This document shows, in pieces, positions 36,903 to 46,530 of a stretch of 64,000 nt of DNA. This stretch comes from Candidatus Eisenbacteria bacterium (lineage in GTDB: Bacteria > Eisenbacteria > RBG-16-71-46 > SZUA-252). The position numbers were made by a program, and so were the translations under genes. The stretch's first letter is position 1. Every line of letters starts with the position of its first letter. The stretch spans positions 62,001-126,000 of the forward strand of contig VBOW01000014.1 of assembly GCA_005893275.1 (NCBI GenBank), given 5' to 3'. The notes beneath the pieces were generated by a model, which did no database searches, was not told the origin of the DNA, and worked only from the letters and a program-made list of their open reading frames with translations.

Positions 36903-37752
36903 GCCACTTTCTCGAACGTGGGGCGTTCCGCGGGGCCCGCGACGCGGACCACGAGGTGATCCGGATCGTGCTCCAGGAGGAAGAGCCAGCCTTCGCGTGT
37001 CGCGTCCCGTAGGATCGCGCGTTTCGTCTCGAGCGTCGTGAGGGGGTGCGTGTCGAATCCCATGATGTACGGCAGCGGCAGGTGCGCGATCGTCGGAACG
37101 AGATCGACCGTGTAGAGCGCGCGCGTGCCGGCGACGTCGAAGAACACGCCCTGGTGCCCGACCGTGTGCCCCGGCAATCCCCTGAGGGTTACGCCGGGCA
37201 GGATCTCGATGTCCTTGTCGTGGAGCACCAGCTGCCCCGCCTTCTCGATCGGATCGTAGTTCTCCGAGAGATACGACGCACGATTTCGCTCGTTCGGCGG
37301 ATGTGCGGACTCCCACTCCTGGCGCCGCACGAGGTAATGGGCGCGCGGGAAGGTCGGGCGCACCGCGCCGTCCTCGCCTCGCGTAGTTCCCCCGCCGCAG
37401 TGGTCGAAGTGGAGGTGGGTGGTCGCGACAGTGGTGACGTCCTCGGGCTTGATACCCAGCGCCGCGAGATCCTCGAGCAGCGACTCGGGGCGCTCCACGG
37501 CGAAGATGTCGCGAAACTTCGGATCGTTCTTCGTGCCGACGCCGGTATCCACCAGCACGTGCTTGCCGTCCCCTTCGATAAGGAGACAGTTCATCGCGAG
37601 GCGGATTCGATTTCTCTCGTCGGCGGGAGCGACCTTGTTCCAGAGCACCTTAGGGACGACGCCGAACATGGCGCCGCCGTCCAGGCGGAATCGGCCGCCC
37701 GAAACGAAGCGGACCTTGTACGGTCCGATCTCTACGCGTGGAATGGAAACGA

Positions 37753-37768
<16 letters not shown>
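36899..37768 (-). CDS. Metallo-beta-lactamase-fold hydrolase (lactonase-like)
   Basis: 289 residues. Zinc-binding TTHLHFDHCGG (HxHxDH), then GLPGHTVGHQGVF, YTVDLVPTIAH and FLLEHDP provide the remaining ligands. The layout resembles AHL-lactonase-like MBL proteins; the substrate is unknown. The most plausible start, ATG 37768 (RHSGIVSIPRVEIG follows), lies inside the 3' strand of the RNase P RNA P1 helix. No ribosome site was seen there; the next ATG is about 40 codons inside the fold. Confidence 0.85.
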
Positions 37769-38118
<350 letters not shown>

Positions 38119-38146
38119 ATCACCTCCTGCCTGTTACGCTGAAGAT

Positions 38147-38176
38147 AGGGTAACGCCCTTATCCTACCGCGTCCAA
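38147..38176 (-). promoter_or_regulatory. Candidate rnpB promoter
   Basis: TTGGAC (38171-38176), 18-base spacer, TACCCT (38147-38152), about 30 bases before the RNase P RNA 5' end. The -35 box lies inside the last codons of rnhA. Confidence 0.35.
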
Positions 38177-38560
38177 GGCCTCGTTCGCGAGCTCGTCCGC
38201 GCGGGCGTTCTGCTCGCGCCGGACGTGGCGGATGGTATGCTTCGGCACCGCATTCAGGAGCATGACGACCTGCCCGTGAAGAGACTGGAGCCTCGGCTCC
38301 TTCACCTTGTATTCCCCGCTCAGCTGCCGAACGACCAACTCGCTGTCGAGGAGGAATTCCGCTTCGCTGGCGCGCGCGTCTTTCAGGTATTCGAGGGCCG
38401 CGATCAGGGCCAGGTATTCCGCCTCGTTGTTGGTCTTCATGCCGAGCGCACGGCTCGCTTCGTAGACCGTGCGCCCCCGATCATCCTCGATGACGACCCC
38501 GATCGCCGCCGGACCGGGGTTTCCCCTGGCCGCTCCGTCCGTGTGCACGATGTATCGCAT
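38159..38560 (-). CDS. rnhA: Ribonuclease HI
   Basis: 133 residues, the size of compact bacterial/archaeal-type RNase HI. Acidic active-site residues are visible in HTDGAARGNPG (D8), TNNEAEYLAL, LLDSELVVRQL and NARADELAN. It removes RNA from RNA-DNA hybrids. It ends 41 bases before rnpB. Confidence 0.93.
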   Translation of the reverse strand: MRYIVHTDGAARGNPGPAAIGVVIEDDRGRTVYEASRALGMKTNNEAEYLALIAALEYLKDARASEAEFLLDSELVVRQLSGEYKVKEPRLQSLHGQVVMLLNAVPKHTIRHVRREQNARADELANEALDAVG

Positions 38561-38588
38561 GCACGCAGCCTATAGGTTCCACCCCGGT

Positions 38589-38617
38589 TTGACAACGCCG
38601 CTCGCCCGGGCGAGAAT
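38589..38617 (+). promoter_or_regulatory. Candidate promoter of the unknown gene-aroC operon
   Basis: TTGACA (38589-38594), 17-base spacer, GAGAAT (38612-38617). The gene at 38658 follows with a GGAAAGGG ribosome site. It lies in the divergent gap with rnhA. Confidence 0.45.
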
Positions 38618-38657
38618 GGCGGACCAGCCACTGTCATTCTCCGGAAAGGGCCAATCG

Positions 38658-39101
38658 ATGCCGCGTCCGAGTTCCGAAGACGTTGCCCTGATCCTCCATC
38701 TCTACGAGCTGAGGCGCGACCCCGAGCTGCGCCGCGCGCGCGCGTACATGCTTTCCGAGTTCGCGGCCAAGAGCTGGGAGGAAGTCCGCCGGCACTACCT
38801 GACCGGCGACGAGGTGGACCGTCATCTTCGCATGGCCACCTCGTACTGGGAGATGGTCGCCGCGTTCGTGAACCGGGGCCTCCTGAACGAGGAGCTCTTC
38901 TTCGACACGCACGGTGAAGACATCGTGATCTGGAAGAAGATGGAGCCGATCGTGAAGGACGCCCGCAAGCACATCCGCCCGACATGGCTCTGGAACCTCG
39001 AGCGCATGGCGCGGCGGCACCAAGCGTGGCGGGAGCGGACGTATCGGGTCGCGGACAGAATGATCCAGGCGGACTCCAAGCCGCGGGCGAAGAAGAAGTG
39101 A
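38658..39101 (+). CDS. Conserved hypothetical protein (DUF4760-like), aroC operon
   Basis: 147 residues, soluble and helical. Contains LILHLYELRRDPELRRARAYM, LRMATSYWEMVAAFVNRGLLNEELFFDT and RPTWLWNLERMARRH, a pattern like the DUF4760 family. No catalytic motif is obvious. A GGAAAGGG site supports the ATG at 38658. Its stop overlaps the aroC GTG (GTGA), so the two are made together. Confidence 0.75.
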   Translation: MPRPSSEDVALILHLYELRRDPELRRARAYMLSEFAAKSWEEVRRHYLTGDEVDRHLRMATSYWEMVAAFVNRGLLNEELFFDTHGEDIVIWKKMEPIVKDARKHIRPTWLWNLERMARRHQAWRERTYRVADRMIQADSKPRAKKK

Positions 39102-40171
39102 GCAGTACGTTCGGAAAACTTCTCACGATCACGACGTTTGGTGAGAGCCACGGCCCCGCGGTGGGCGTGATCCTGGACGGCTGCCCGCCCGGGATCTCTG
39201 TCAGCGCGGAGCTGGTGCAGCGGGACCTGGATCGTAGACGCCCCGGCCAAAGCGCGATCACGACGCAACGCCAAGAGCCGGACCGCGTGGAGATCCTGTC
39301 GGGCGTTTTCGAGGGGGTGACGACGGGCGCCACGATCGCGCTCGTGGTCCGGAGCGTGGACGCGCGGCCGCAGGATTATGCGAGCTTGAAGGATGTCTTC
39401 CGCCCTGGGCACGCCGACTACACCTATTGGCAGAAGTACGGCGTGCGCGACTACCGCGGGAGCGGGCGGTCCTCGGGCCGGGAGACGGTCGGCCGTGTCG
39501 CCGCCGGCGCCGTGGCGCGGGCCGTGCTGGAAGGGGCCGGGGCCCGGGTGCAGGCCTACACCGTGCAGGTCGGCGAGGTGGTGGCGGGCGCGCGCGAGCT
39601 GGAGTTCGCGGAGCAGAACCCGGTGCGCTGCCCCGACCGAACGAAAGCCCCGGAGATGGAGCGCGCCATCGCGACGGCGCGGGAGGCCGGCGATTCACTG
39701 GGCGGCGTCGTGGAAATCCTGGCCTCCGGGGTTCCCGCGGGCCTGGGCGACCCGGTGATGGACAAGCTGGACGCTTCCCTCGCGTGGGGGTTGATGTCGA
39801 TCGGCGCGATAAAGGGCTTCGAGATCGGCGAGGGCTTCGCCGCCGCCAGGAAGCGCGGCTCGGAAATGAACGACCGTATGACCCGCGATGGGTTCGCGAC
39901 GAATTACGCGGGCGGAATTCTGGGAGGCATCTCGACGGGCGAGCCGATCGTGGCGCGGATCGCGGTCAAGCCTCCCTCCTCCATCGCGATCAGGCAGAAG
40001 ACCGTGGACGTGCACGGCGAGGAGCGCGAGTTCGCGATCCAGGGCCGCCACGATCCTTGTCTGTGCCCCCGCGTCGTGCCCGTCGCCGAGGCGATGACCT
40101 GCCTCACCCTCGCGGACGCGCTGCTGCGCCAGCGCGCGATCGAATCGTGGCGGCCGAAGGCAGGCAGGTGA
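39098..40171 (+). CDS. aroC: Chorismate synthase
   Basis: 357 residues. Last step of the shikimate pathway: EPSP to chorismate with reduced FMN. Signatures: TFGESHGPAVGVILDGCPPG, RRPGQSAITTQRQEPD, YRGSGRSSGRETVGRVAAGA and GRHDPCLCPRVVPVAEAM. GTG 39098 fits both the family N-terminus (SSTFGKLLTITTFGESHG) and the coupling overlap. No other aro genes nearby. Confidence 0.97.
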   Translation: MSSTFGKLLTITTFGESHGPAVGVILDGCPPGISVSAELVQRDLDRRRPGQSAITTQRQEPDRVEILSGVFEGVTTGATIALVVRSVDARPQDYASLKDVFRPGHADYTYWQKYGVRDYRGSGRSSGRETVGRVAAGAVARAVLEGAGARVQAYTVQVGEVVAGARELEFAEQNPVRCPDRTKAPEMERAIATAREAGDSLGGVVEILASGVPAGLGDPVMDKLDASLAWGLMSIGAIKGFEIGEGFAAARKRGSEMNDRMTRDGFATNYAGGILGGISTGEPIVARIAVKPPSSIAIRQKTVDVHGEEREFAIQGRHDPCLCPRVVPVAEAMTCLTLADALLRQRAIESWRPKAGR

Positions 40172-40205
40172 AGGGCGGGCGCGGCCACCCGATCCGGAAG
40201 CCCGC

Positions 40206-41165
40206 GTGATCGATACCGTCCGTACCCGCGTCACCGACATCCTCCACATCCGCTACCCGATCCTCCAAGCAGGCATGATTTGGGCGGCCGGCTACAAGCT
40301 CGCCGTCGCGTGCGCCGAGGCCGACATCCTGGGCACGATCGGCTCCGCCGGGATGAAGCAGGATCTGCTGCGGTCGCAGATTCAGAAAGCCCGGGCGCTC
40401 ACGAAGAAGCAGATCGCGGTGAATATCCCGTTGCTGCGGAGCGATGCGGGCGAGTTACTGGAAATCGCGCTCGGCGAGGGGATCGACGTGATCATCTCGA
40501 GCGCCGGGAACCCCGCGCTGCTGGCGGCGCGCATCCAAGCCGCGGACGTCACATGGATTCACGTGGTCCCCAGCGTGAAGCACGGGAAGAAGGCTCAGGA
40601 TGCAGGCGCCCACATCGTCGTGGGCGAAGGCTTCGAAGCCGGCGGCCACAACGGCGTGGACGAGATCACGACGCTCGCGTTGATCCCCCAGCTCGTCGAC
40701 GCGCTGTCGGTTCCCGTGGCGGCGGCGGGCGGGATCGCGGATGGACGAGGCTTTTTGGCCGCGATGGCCCTCGGCGCCGAAGGCATTTCCGTGGGCACAC
40801 GCTTTGCGTGCACACTAGAGTCGTCTTCACACCCGATGTACAAGGAAGCAGTTGCCGCCGCCAACGACGCGGCAACCGTGCTATTTGCAAAACGCATCGC
40901 GCCAGTTCGCGCGATCAAGAATCCGTGGGTGGAGCGGGTCCGCGAGGCGGAGGCTGCCGGCGCCACGCGGGAGGAACTGGAGCAGGTATACGGCCGTTCG
41001 CACTCCCGGCGGGGAATCCTCGAAGGGGACGTGGGAGAGGGCGAGATGGAGGCGGGGCAGTCGAGTGGATTGATCCGCGACATCCCCCCCGCCGCGGAAG
41101 TCGTGCGGCGGTTCGTCGAGGAGTTCGAGCGGAACCTTGAACGTATCCGGAGATTCCAGACATGA
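40206..41165 (+). CDS. FMN-dependent nitronate monooxygenase / FabK-like protein
   Basis: 319 residues, TIM barrel of the 2-nitropropane dioxygenase family. YPILQAGMIWAAGYKLA, SSAGNPALLAARI, GEGFEAGGHNG and VAAAGGIADGRG with GTRFACTLES are FMN and phosphate-site segments. Could oxidise nitronates or act as an FabK-type enoyl reductase; the C-terminal part lacks features to decide. ATGA overlap with the next gene. Confidence 0.9.
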   Translation: MIDTVRTRVTDILHIRYPILQAGMIWAAGYKLAVACAEADILGTIGSAGMKQDLLRSQIQKARALTKKQIAVNIPLLRSDAGELLEIALGEGIDVIISSAGNPALLAARIQAADVTWIHVVPSVKHGKKAQDAGAHIVVGEGFEAGGHNGVDEITTLALIPQLVDALSVPVAAAGGIADGRGFLAAMALGAEGISVGTRFACTLESSSHPMYKEAVAAANDAATVLFAKRIAPVRAIKNPWVERVREAEAAGATREELEQVYGRSHSRRGILEGDVGEGEMEAGQSSGLIRDIPPAAEVVRRFVEEFERNLERIRRFQT

Positions 41166-41605
41166 AGACGAAAATCGTGAAGACGAAAGCCCCGGGCAAG
41201 ACCTCCACTCGGCAAGGCGGACCCGCGACCGATCATATCGACGCGGCACGCCGCGCCCAGGGAGCGATCAAGCAGGATCCCAACGCGCCGGAGAACTACA
41301 CAGCGCTCGCGGGCGCGCTGCGAATGCTCGCCCAGTTCGTCCGCGAGCGGAATCCGGAGTCCTCCGACAACCTGCTGCACCTCGCATGCGCCGCCGCGTG
41401 GGAAGCAAAGTCCAGGTCGGATCCCGCTCTGATCTCCGGCCGAACGAAGCAGGAGATCAAAGTCCTGACCGCCTGGGTGCGCACGAAGAATCACCTCTCC
41501 CCGGACGCCGCAGAGGCCATGATGGAGCGGATTCGATCCGAGTACCTGGAGCGCGCCTTGAATTCCTCGGACGCCGGCTACCTGCTCGGCTTCGTCCGGG
41601 GCTGA
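41162..41605 (+). CDS. Hypothetical protein, helical
   Basis: 147 residues. Lysine-rich start (MKTKIVKTKAPGKTSTRQ), then TPR-like helical segments (NAPENYTALAGALRMLAQFVRERN, NLLHLACAAAWEAKSR). No known domain recognised. ATGA overlap with the nitronate monooxygenase-like gene, and a 28-base tail-to-tail overlap with the inositol monophosphatase gene. Confidence 0.7.
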   Translation: MKTKIVKTKAPGKTSTRQGGPATDHIDAARRAQGAIKQDPNAPENYTALAGALRMLAQFVRERNPESSDNLLHLACAAAWEAKSRSDPALISGRTKQEIKVLTAWVRTKNHLSPDAAEAMMERIRSEYLERALNSSDAGYLLGFVRG

Positions 41606-42393
41606 GGCTCAAGCACCTCAAGCATCACGGCGTGGAGCCTGCCGTTGGTCGCTACAAGCTGGCGTCCCTCAAGAGCCGGCGAGGCGCCCGAGTAGTCGCT
41701 GACCCGCCCACCCCCTTCCTCTACGACGACCATCGCGGCCGCCATGTCCCACGCGTGAAGGCCGCCCTCCCAGAATCCATCCGTACGGCCCACGCCCACC
41801 TTCGCGATCGCAAGCGACGCGGACCCGGCGCGGCGCACCGCCTGTGCTCGGCGGATGAACCTCGAGAACGGGCCGAGGTTGTTTTTCTCGGGATCGTCCT
41901 CGGTTGAAACGTCGTACGCAAAGCCTGTCGCCAACAGCGCGCGCTCCAGCGTATCGACCTCGGTGACCCGGCGCTGACGCCCGTTCAGGGTCGCCCCACC
42001 GCCGTGGCGAGCGGCGTACATGTCGTCCAGTAGCGGGTTGTGGACCACTCCGACCACCAACCGGCCGACAATCTGCAACGCGATGGATACCGCGAAGACC
42101 GGATACTCGTGGGCGTAGTTCGTCGTGCCGTCGATCGGATCCACGATCCACACGCGCTCGGCGCCGCTGCGCCCACCGCCTCCCTCCTCTGCCCAGATGT
42201 CGTCCCCGGGAAAGGCCGAGCGCAGCCGGCTCACGATCAGATCCTCGGAACGGCGGTCCATCTCGGTGACGAGATCGATCCGGCCCTTGTATTCGATTTC
42301 CTGGAGCTTGCCGAAGTGTTCCTTCAGGAGCGCGCCCGCTTCGCGCGCGACCCGCTCCGCGACGGACAGCTCGCGCTCGAATCTCGACGTCAT
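41578..42393 (-). CDS. suhB: Inositol monophosphatase family protein (SuhB-like)
   Basis: 271 residues. Lithium-sensitive phosphatase family with metal residues in DIWAEEGGGG (E), VWIVDPIDGTTNYAH and WEGGLHAWDMAAA. Dephosphorylates myo-inositol 1-phosphate or related sugar phosphates; SuhB members also bind RNA polymerase/rRNA antitermination complexes. ATG 42393 overlaps the YciI-like stop (ATGA). Confidence 0.92.
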   Translation of the reverse strand: MTSRFERELSVAERVAREAGALLKEHFGKLQEIEYKGRIDLVTEMDRRSEDLIVSRLRSAFPGDDIWAEEGGGGRSGAERVWIVDPIDGTTNYAHEYPVFAVSIALQIVGRLVVGVVHNPLLDDMYAARHGGGATLNGRQRRVTEVDTLERALLATGFAYDVSTEDDPEKNNLGPFSRFIRRAQAVRRAGSASLAIAKVGVGRTDGFWEGGLHAWDMAAAMVVVEEGGGRVSDYSGASPALEGRQLVATNGRLHAVMLEVLEPQPRTKPSR

Positions 42394-42788
42394 TCCGAGA
42401 TGCCGCTCTCGGCCGGCGGACGCGGCGGAACAAACGTGATCCCTTTGGGGCCATACCAGGGATGGACCTCGACGCGGAACGCCCCGGCGCGGACGCCAGG
42501 ATCGGTGAGGCAGATGGCGCGGACTTCCTCCACGGATTCCGAGTCGAAAATGCAGAACCCGCGTAGATCGGTGTCGTCGAGAAAGGGGCCGACCGCGATC
42601 GCTTTGCGCTCCCGGAGCAGCCGGGAAATGTGTGCCAGGTGCGCGCGCTGCAGCTCTTCGGCTTTGGCGGGGTCGGCAGGATGGTAGGCGCCCCGGTAGA
42701 GAAACGAGACGACGTAGGTCCGCATGGACCAGGGTGGCGGCGGATCCCCAGACTCGGAGGGAATTCCGGGAACGCCCTCCCCGTTCAT
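42390..42788 (-). CDS. YciI-like protein
   Basis: 132 residues. YciI/DGPF-type ferredoxin-like fold: YVVSFLYRG, AHLAHISRLLRERKAIAVGPF with the conserved His/Asp region, GFCIFDSESVEEVRAI and FRVEVHPW. Function not known; related proteins have dehalogenase-like activity. ATG 42788 was chosen because GGAGG lies eight bases upstream; ATG 42725 would match the bare domain but has no ribosome site. Confidence 0.8.
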   Translation of the reverse strand: MNGEGVPGIPSESGDPPPPWSMRTYVVSFLYRGAYHPADPAKAEELQRAHLAHISRLLRERKAIAVGPFLDDTDLRGFCIFDSESVEEVRAICLTDPGVRAGAFRVEVHPWYGPKGITFVPPRPPAESGISE

Positions 42789-42816
42789 GCGGGCCGCCTC
42801 CACAATCCCCGCCCGC

Positions 42817-44754
42817 TCATGCCGACGCGCCTTCCCCCGCGCCGTCCGAGGTCCTGCCCCCTCCGGCGATGGGCGCCTCGTCGAGGGCGGGAGTCCCGCC
42901 GTCGAGCCGCGCCGCTTTTCGCGGAGCCTCCGGGGCTCCTTCGGGTTGCCTGCTGTACTGAAGCTCGTACAATCGCGCGTAGATTCCACCGCGCGCGAGA
43001 AGCTCCGCGTGCGTTCCCTGCTCGCGCAGCTCGCCTCTATGCATCACCAGAATGCGGTCCGCGTCCAAGATCGTGCTCAGCCGGTGCGCGATCACCAACG
43101 ATGTTCGCCCTTCCAACAAGCGGCGCAAGGCCGACTGAATCACCCGCTCGGTTTCCACGTCCACGCTGGAGGTCGCCTCGTCCAGGATCAGGAGGCTGGG
43201 GTCATAGTGGAGCGCCCGGGCGAAGGCCAAGAGCTGGCGCTCCCCCATCGAGAAATAGACGCCCCGCTCGCCGACCTCTTCCTCGAGCCCGCGCGGCAGC
43301 CGCCCCAGCATCCGGCCGCCGCCGATCTCCTGCAGGGCGCGCTCCGCCTCGCCGCGATCGCGTTCCCGCGCCCCGAACCGCAAGTTCTCCCGCACCGAGC
43401 CCGCGAACAGGAACACGTCCTGCAGGACGAGCCCGATCTGCCGCCGCAACGCGCGTCCCCCGATTTCGCGGATATCGCGTCCGTCCAGGCGTATCGATCC
43501 CCGCTGGAATTCGTAGAACCGCGTCAACAAATTCGCGATCGAGCTTTTCCCGGCTCCGGTCGCGCCGACCAGCGCCACCTTCTCCCCGGGGGCGATCCGG
43601 AAGGAGATGTCCCGCAGCACGAAGTCGTCGTCCCTGTACGCGAACCAGACGCGATCGAACTCCACTCCGCCGCGCAAGCGCTCGACCGGGACCGGGCGGG
43701 CGGGCTCGGGGACGGCCGGCTTCGTGTCCAGCAGATCGAAGATCCGCTCGGACGCGACCATCGCCGACTGGAAGACGTTGTACTTCTCGCTCAGGTCGCG
43801 GACCGGCTGGTAGAAACGCTCCGAGTACTGTAAGAAAGCCACGACCACTCCAAACGTTACCGCACCCTCGAGGATCCCCAGCCCGCCGAACCAGACGATC
43901 AGCGCGAGCGCGATCGCGCCGATGAACTCCACGGTCGGGAAGAAGACCGCGTAGTAGAAGAGGTTCTGCAGATGCGCCGTCAGGTGATCCTTGTTGGCCC
44001 GGTCGAATCCCCGGAACTCCTTCGCCTCCACGTTGAAGAGCTTCACCACCTCCACCCCTTGCAGGTGTTCTTGGAGATACGCGTTGATGCGCGCGAGCCG
44101 CGTGCGCACGCGCCGATAGCTCACGCGCACCTTGGCCCGGAACACCGCCGTGGCGATGACGAGCAGCGGGATCGTCGCGAAGGTGATGAGCGCGAGCCTC
44201 CAGTTCATGAGGAGCATCGCGCCGATGATCCCCGCGAGGAGGAAGACGTCCCCGATCACCGCGACCACGCCCTGGGCGAAAAGTTCGCTCAACACCGAGA
44301 CGTCCTGCGTCACCCGGGTGAGGATGCGCCCGACCGGACGGGTGTCGAAGTAGCTCGGGGTCAGGGTCTCCACGTGGCGGAAGATCTCGAGCCTCAAATC
44401 CTGCATGGCCCGCTGGCCGACCATCGACATGGTGTAGGTCTGCCAGTACCGCAGCGCAAAGGCCACGACCAGAACGCCGACGTAGAGGAGCGAGAGCACG
44501 ATGAGCCCGCGGATCGCAACCTCCGGCACGGGGCCTGCGCCGTGGAGCGGGCGTACGTAGGTATCGATGGCGACCTTGGTGATGTAGGGCCCCGCCACCT
44601 CCAGCAGGGAGATCGCCAAGAGGAGCGCGACCGAGATGAAGATCTCCTTGCGGTAGGGACGAAGATAGCGGACCAGGCGCTTCGCGAGCCCATGGTCATA
44701 GACAGCGCCTACGGTTTCTTCGTCGTGAACGGAAGATTCCCAGGGACCGCTCAT
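42817..44754 (-). CDS. ABC exporter half-transporter (MdlB/MsbA type), partner 2
   Basis: 645 residues: six membrane helices (about 35-325), then an ATPase domain with GATGAGKSS (Walker A), VLQDVFLF (Q-loop), FSMGERQLLAFARAL (non-standard signature replacing LSGGQ) and LLILDEATSSVDVET (Walker B with Glu), IAHRLST (H-loop). The C-terminal 45 residues are a loose Ala/Pro tail. Overlaps its partner by four bases, so a heterodimeric exporter for lipid, peptide or drug is likely. Confidence 0.93.
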   Translation of the reverse strand: MSGPWESSVHDEETVGAVYDHGLAKRLVRYLRPYRKEIFISVALLLAISLLEVAGPYITKVAIDTYVRPLHGAGPVPEVAIRGLIVLSLLYVGVLVVAFALRYWQTYTMSMVGQRAMQDLRLEIFRHVETLTPSYFDTRPVGRILTRVTQDVSVLSELFAQGVVAVIGDVFLLAGIIGAMLLMNWRLALITFATIPLLVIATAVFRAKVRVSYRRVRTRLARINAYLQEHLQGVEVVKLFNVEAKEFRGFDRANKDHLTAHLQNLFYYAVFFPTVEFIGAIALALIVWFGGLGILEGAVTFGVVVAFLQYSERFYQPVRDLSEKYNVFQSAMVASERIFDLLDTKPAVPEPARPVPVERLRGGVEFDRVWFAYRDDDFVLRDISFRIAPGEKVALVGATGAGKSSIANLLTRFYEFQRGSIRLDGRDIREIGGRALRRQIGLVLQDVFLFAGSVRENLRFGARERDRGEAERALQEIGGGRMLGRLPRGLEEEVGERGVYFSMGERQLLAFARALHYDPSLLILDEATSSVDVETERVIQSALRRLLEGRTSLVIAHRLSTILDADRILVMHRGELREQGTHAELLARGGIYARLYELQYSRQPEGAPEAPRKAARLDGGTPALDEAPIAGGGRTSDGAGEGASA

Positions 44755-46460
44755 AGGGTCTCCAGCTCCTCGACGACCTCTTCCCTATGGTAGAGATCGG
44801 CGTAGAGCCCGCCGCGATGGATCAGCTCCGCGTGGGTTCCGCTGTCCACGATGTTCCCCTCATCGAGCACCACGATGCGATCGACGCGGAGGAGCGCGGA
44901 ACGCCGGTGGGTCGCGAGGAGTAGGGTCGGCCGGGAGGGGTGCTCGAAGAGCGCATCCAGGATTTCCTCTTCCGTTCCGGGATCGACGCTCGCGAAGGCG
45001 TCGTCGAGGAGGAGCACCGGGCGCTCGAGCGCCAGGGCCCGGGCCAGCGCGACACGCTGCTTTTGCCCACCGGAGAGGGTGATCCCGCGCTCGCCGATGA
45101 TCGTATCGAGCCCGCGCGAGAACTGCTCGAGGTCCCGCGCGAGCCCGGCGCGAGCCACCGGACCGTCGGGGCTCGGGGCCGCGCCGGAGTCGTCGAATCC
45201 GAACGCGACGTTCGCCCGGATGGTGTCGGAGAAGAGGAAGCTTTCTTGTGGCACGATGCCGAACACTCGGCGCAACTCCGCGTGGGACCATTCCCGCGCG
45301 TCCCGCCCGCATACCAGGATTGTGCCCTCATCGGGGTCGTAGAGCCGCGCGAGCAGAGCGAGCAGGGTGCTCTTCCCCGCTCCCGTGCGCCCCACGATCG
45401 CCAGGCGCTCCCCCGGCCGGACGGCGAGATCGAGACCACGGAGGACGTACCGGTCGGATCCCGGGTATTTGAACCCGACATCGCGCAGCTCGATCGCGAT
45501 GTAGTTCGGAGCCCGAGACCGAGCAGTCGCGCGCTCGGCACCCCCCCAATCCAGGTCCAGCTCGATCGGCTCCTCGAGGATCGCCCGGATCCGCGCCATC
45601 GAAGCCTCCCCGCGCTGGAACAGGTTCGACACCCACCCGAGGGAGATCATCGGCCACAGCAGCATCATCAAATAGATCTGAAACGCCACGAGGTCCCCGA
45701 GCGAAATCCGTCCCGAGACGACGGCGCTCCCGCCGATCCAGAGCACGACCGCGTTGGCGATCCCGCCGAGGAGCCCCATCATGGGCCCCATCATCGACCA
45801 GAGCTGGATCATCTTGCGGTTCTGCTCCGTGTAATCCTCGTGGATCGCGCGGAACGCGTCGTACTCCCCTTCCTCTTCGACGTATGCCTTCACGACGCGA
45901 ATCCCGGCCAGCGTCTCCTGCGCCTTGGCGGTGAGTCTCCCGAATCGATCCTGAATCGCCTCATAGTAGCGATGGATCGTGGCGCCCAGCCGCGCGACGG
46001 TGAGCGAGAGAAGGGGAAGGGGAATCAGCGAGATCAGCGTGAGCCTCACGTCGATCCGGCACATGAGCGTGACCGCGAAGCAAAAGGTCACCACGGTGTT
46101 GGCGAAATACATGATGCCGGGGCCCAAGAAATTCCTCACCGCGTCCAAATCGTTCGTCGTGCGCGACAAGAGATCCCCCACGCGCGTCCGGCGGTAGAAG
46201 CCTGCGTGGAGCCGCTGCATGTGGTCGTAGAGGTCGTTCCGAAGCTCATACTCCATCTGGCGGGAGGAGCGGATCAGGGTCATCCGCATCAGGAACAGGA
46301 AGAGCCCCTGCAGCGCGACCGCGAGAAGGATCAGCCCCGCGTCGCGCATCAACGTGGCGCGGGCCGTGCCGTGCTGGAGGTGGTCCACCGCCTGGCGGAC
46401 GATCCACGGAGACCACACCTGGAACAGGTTGGTGGCGAGGACGGCGATGCCACCCAGCAA
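44751..46460 (-). CDS. ABC exporter half-transporter (MdlA type), partner 1, start unresolved
   Basis: 569 residues from TTG 46460. Helices, then ATPase with GRTGAGKSTLL, VPQESFLF, ITLSGGQKQRVALARAL and PVLLLDDAFASVDPGTE, with Asp at the position of the catalytic Glu. That asymmetry with partner 2 is typical of heterodimeric exporters. The frame upstream (IGALRHLFPYLKRHRVSLL) looks like the true N-terminus but has no ATG, GTG or TTG. An ATG at 46522 would fit if one base were missing before 46505. Confidence 0.9.
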   Translation of the reverse strand: MLGGIAVLATNLFQVWSPWIVRQAVDHLQHGTARATLMRDAGLILLAVALQGLFLFLMRMTLIRSSRQMEYELRNDLYDHMQRLHAGFYRRTRVGDLLSRTTNDLDAVRNFLGPGIMYFANTVVTFCFAVTLMCRIDVRLTLISLIPLPLLSLTVARLGATIHRYYEAIQDRFGRLTAKAQETLAGIRVVKAYVEEEGEYDAFRAIHEDYTEQNRKMIQLWSMMGPMMGLLGGIANAVVLWIGGSAVVSGRISLGDLVAFQIYLMMLLWPMISLGWVSNLFQRGEASMARIRAILEEPIELDLDWGGAERATARSRAPNYIAIELRDVGFKYPGSDRYVLRGLDLAVRPGERLAIVGRTGAGKSTLLALLARLYDPDEGTILVCGRDAREWSHAELRRVFGIVPQESFLFSDTIRANVAFGFDDSGAAPSPDGPVARAGLARDLEQFSRGLDTIIGERGITLSGGQKQRVALARALALERPVLLLDDAFASVDPGTEEEILDALFEHPSRPTLLLATHRRSALLRVDRIVVLDEGNIVDSGTHAELIHRGGLYADLYHREEVVEELETL

Positions 46461-46530
46461 GAGGGATACGCGGTGGCGCTTAAGGTAGGGGAAAAGGTGT
46501 CTTAAGGCTCCGATCGGATCATCACCCCCG

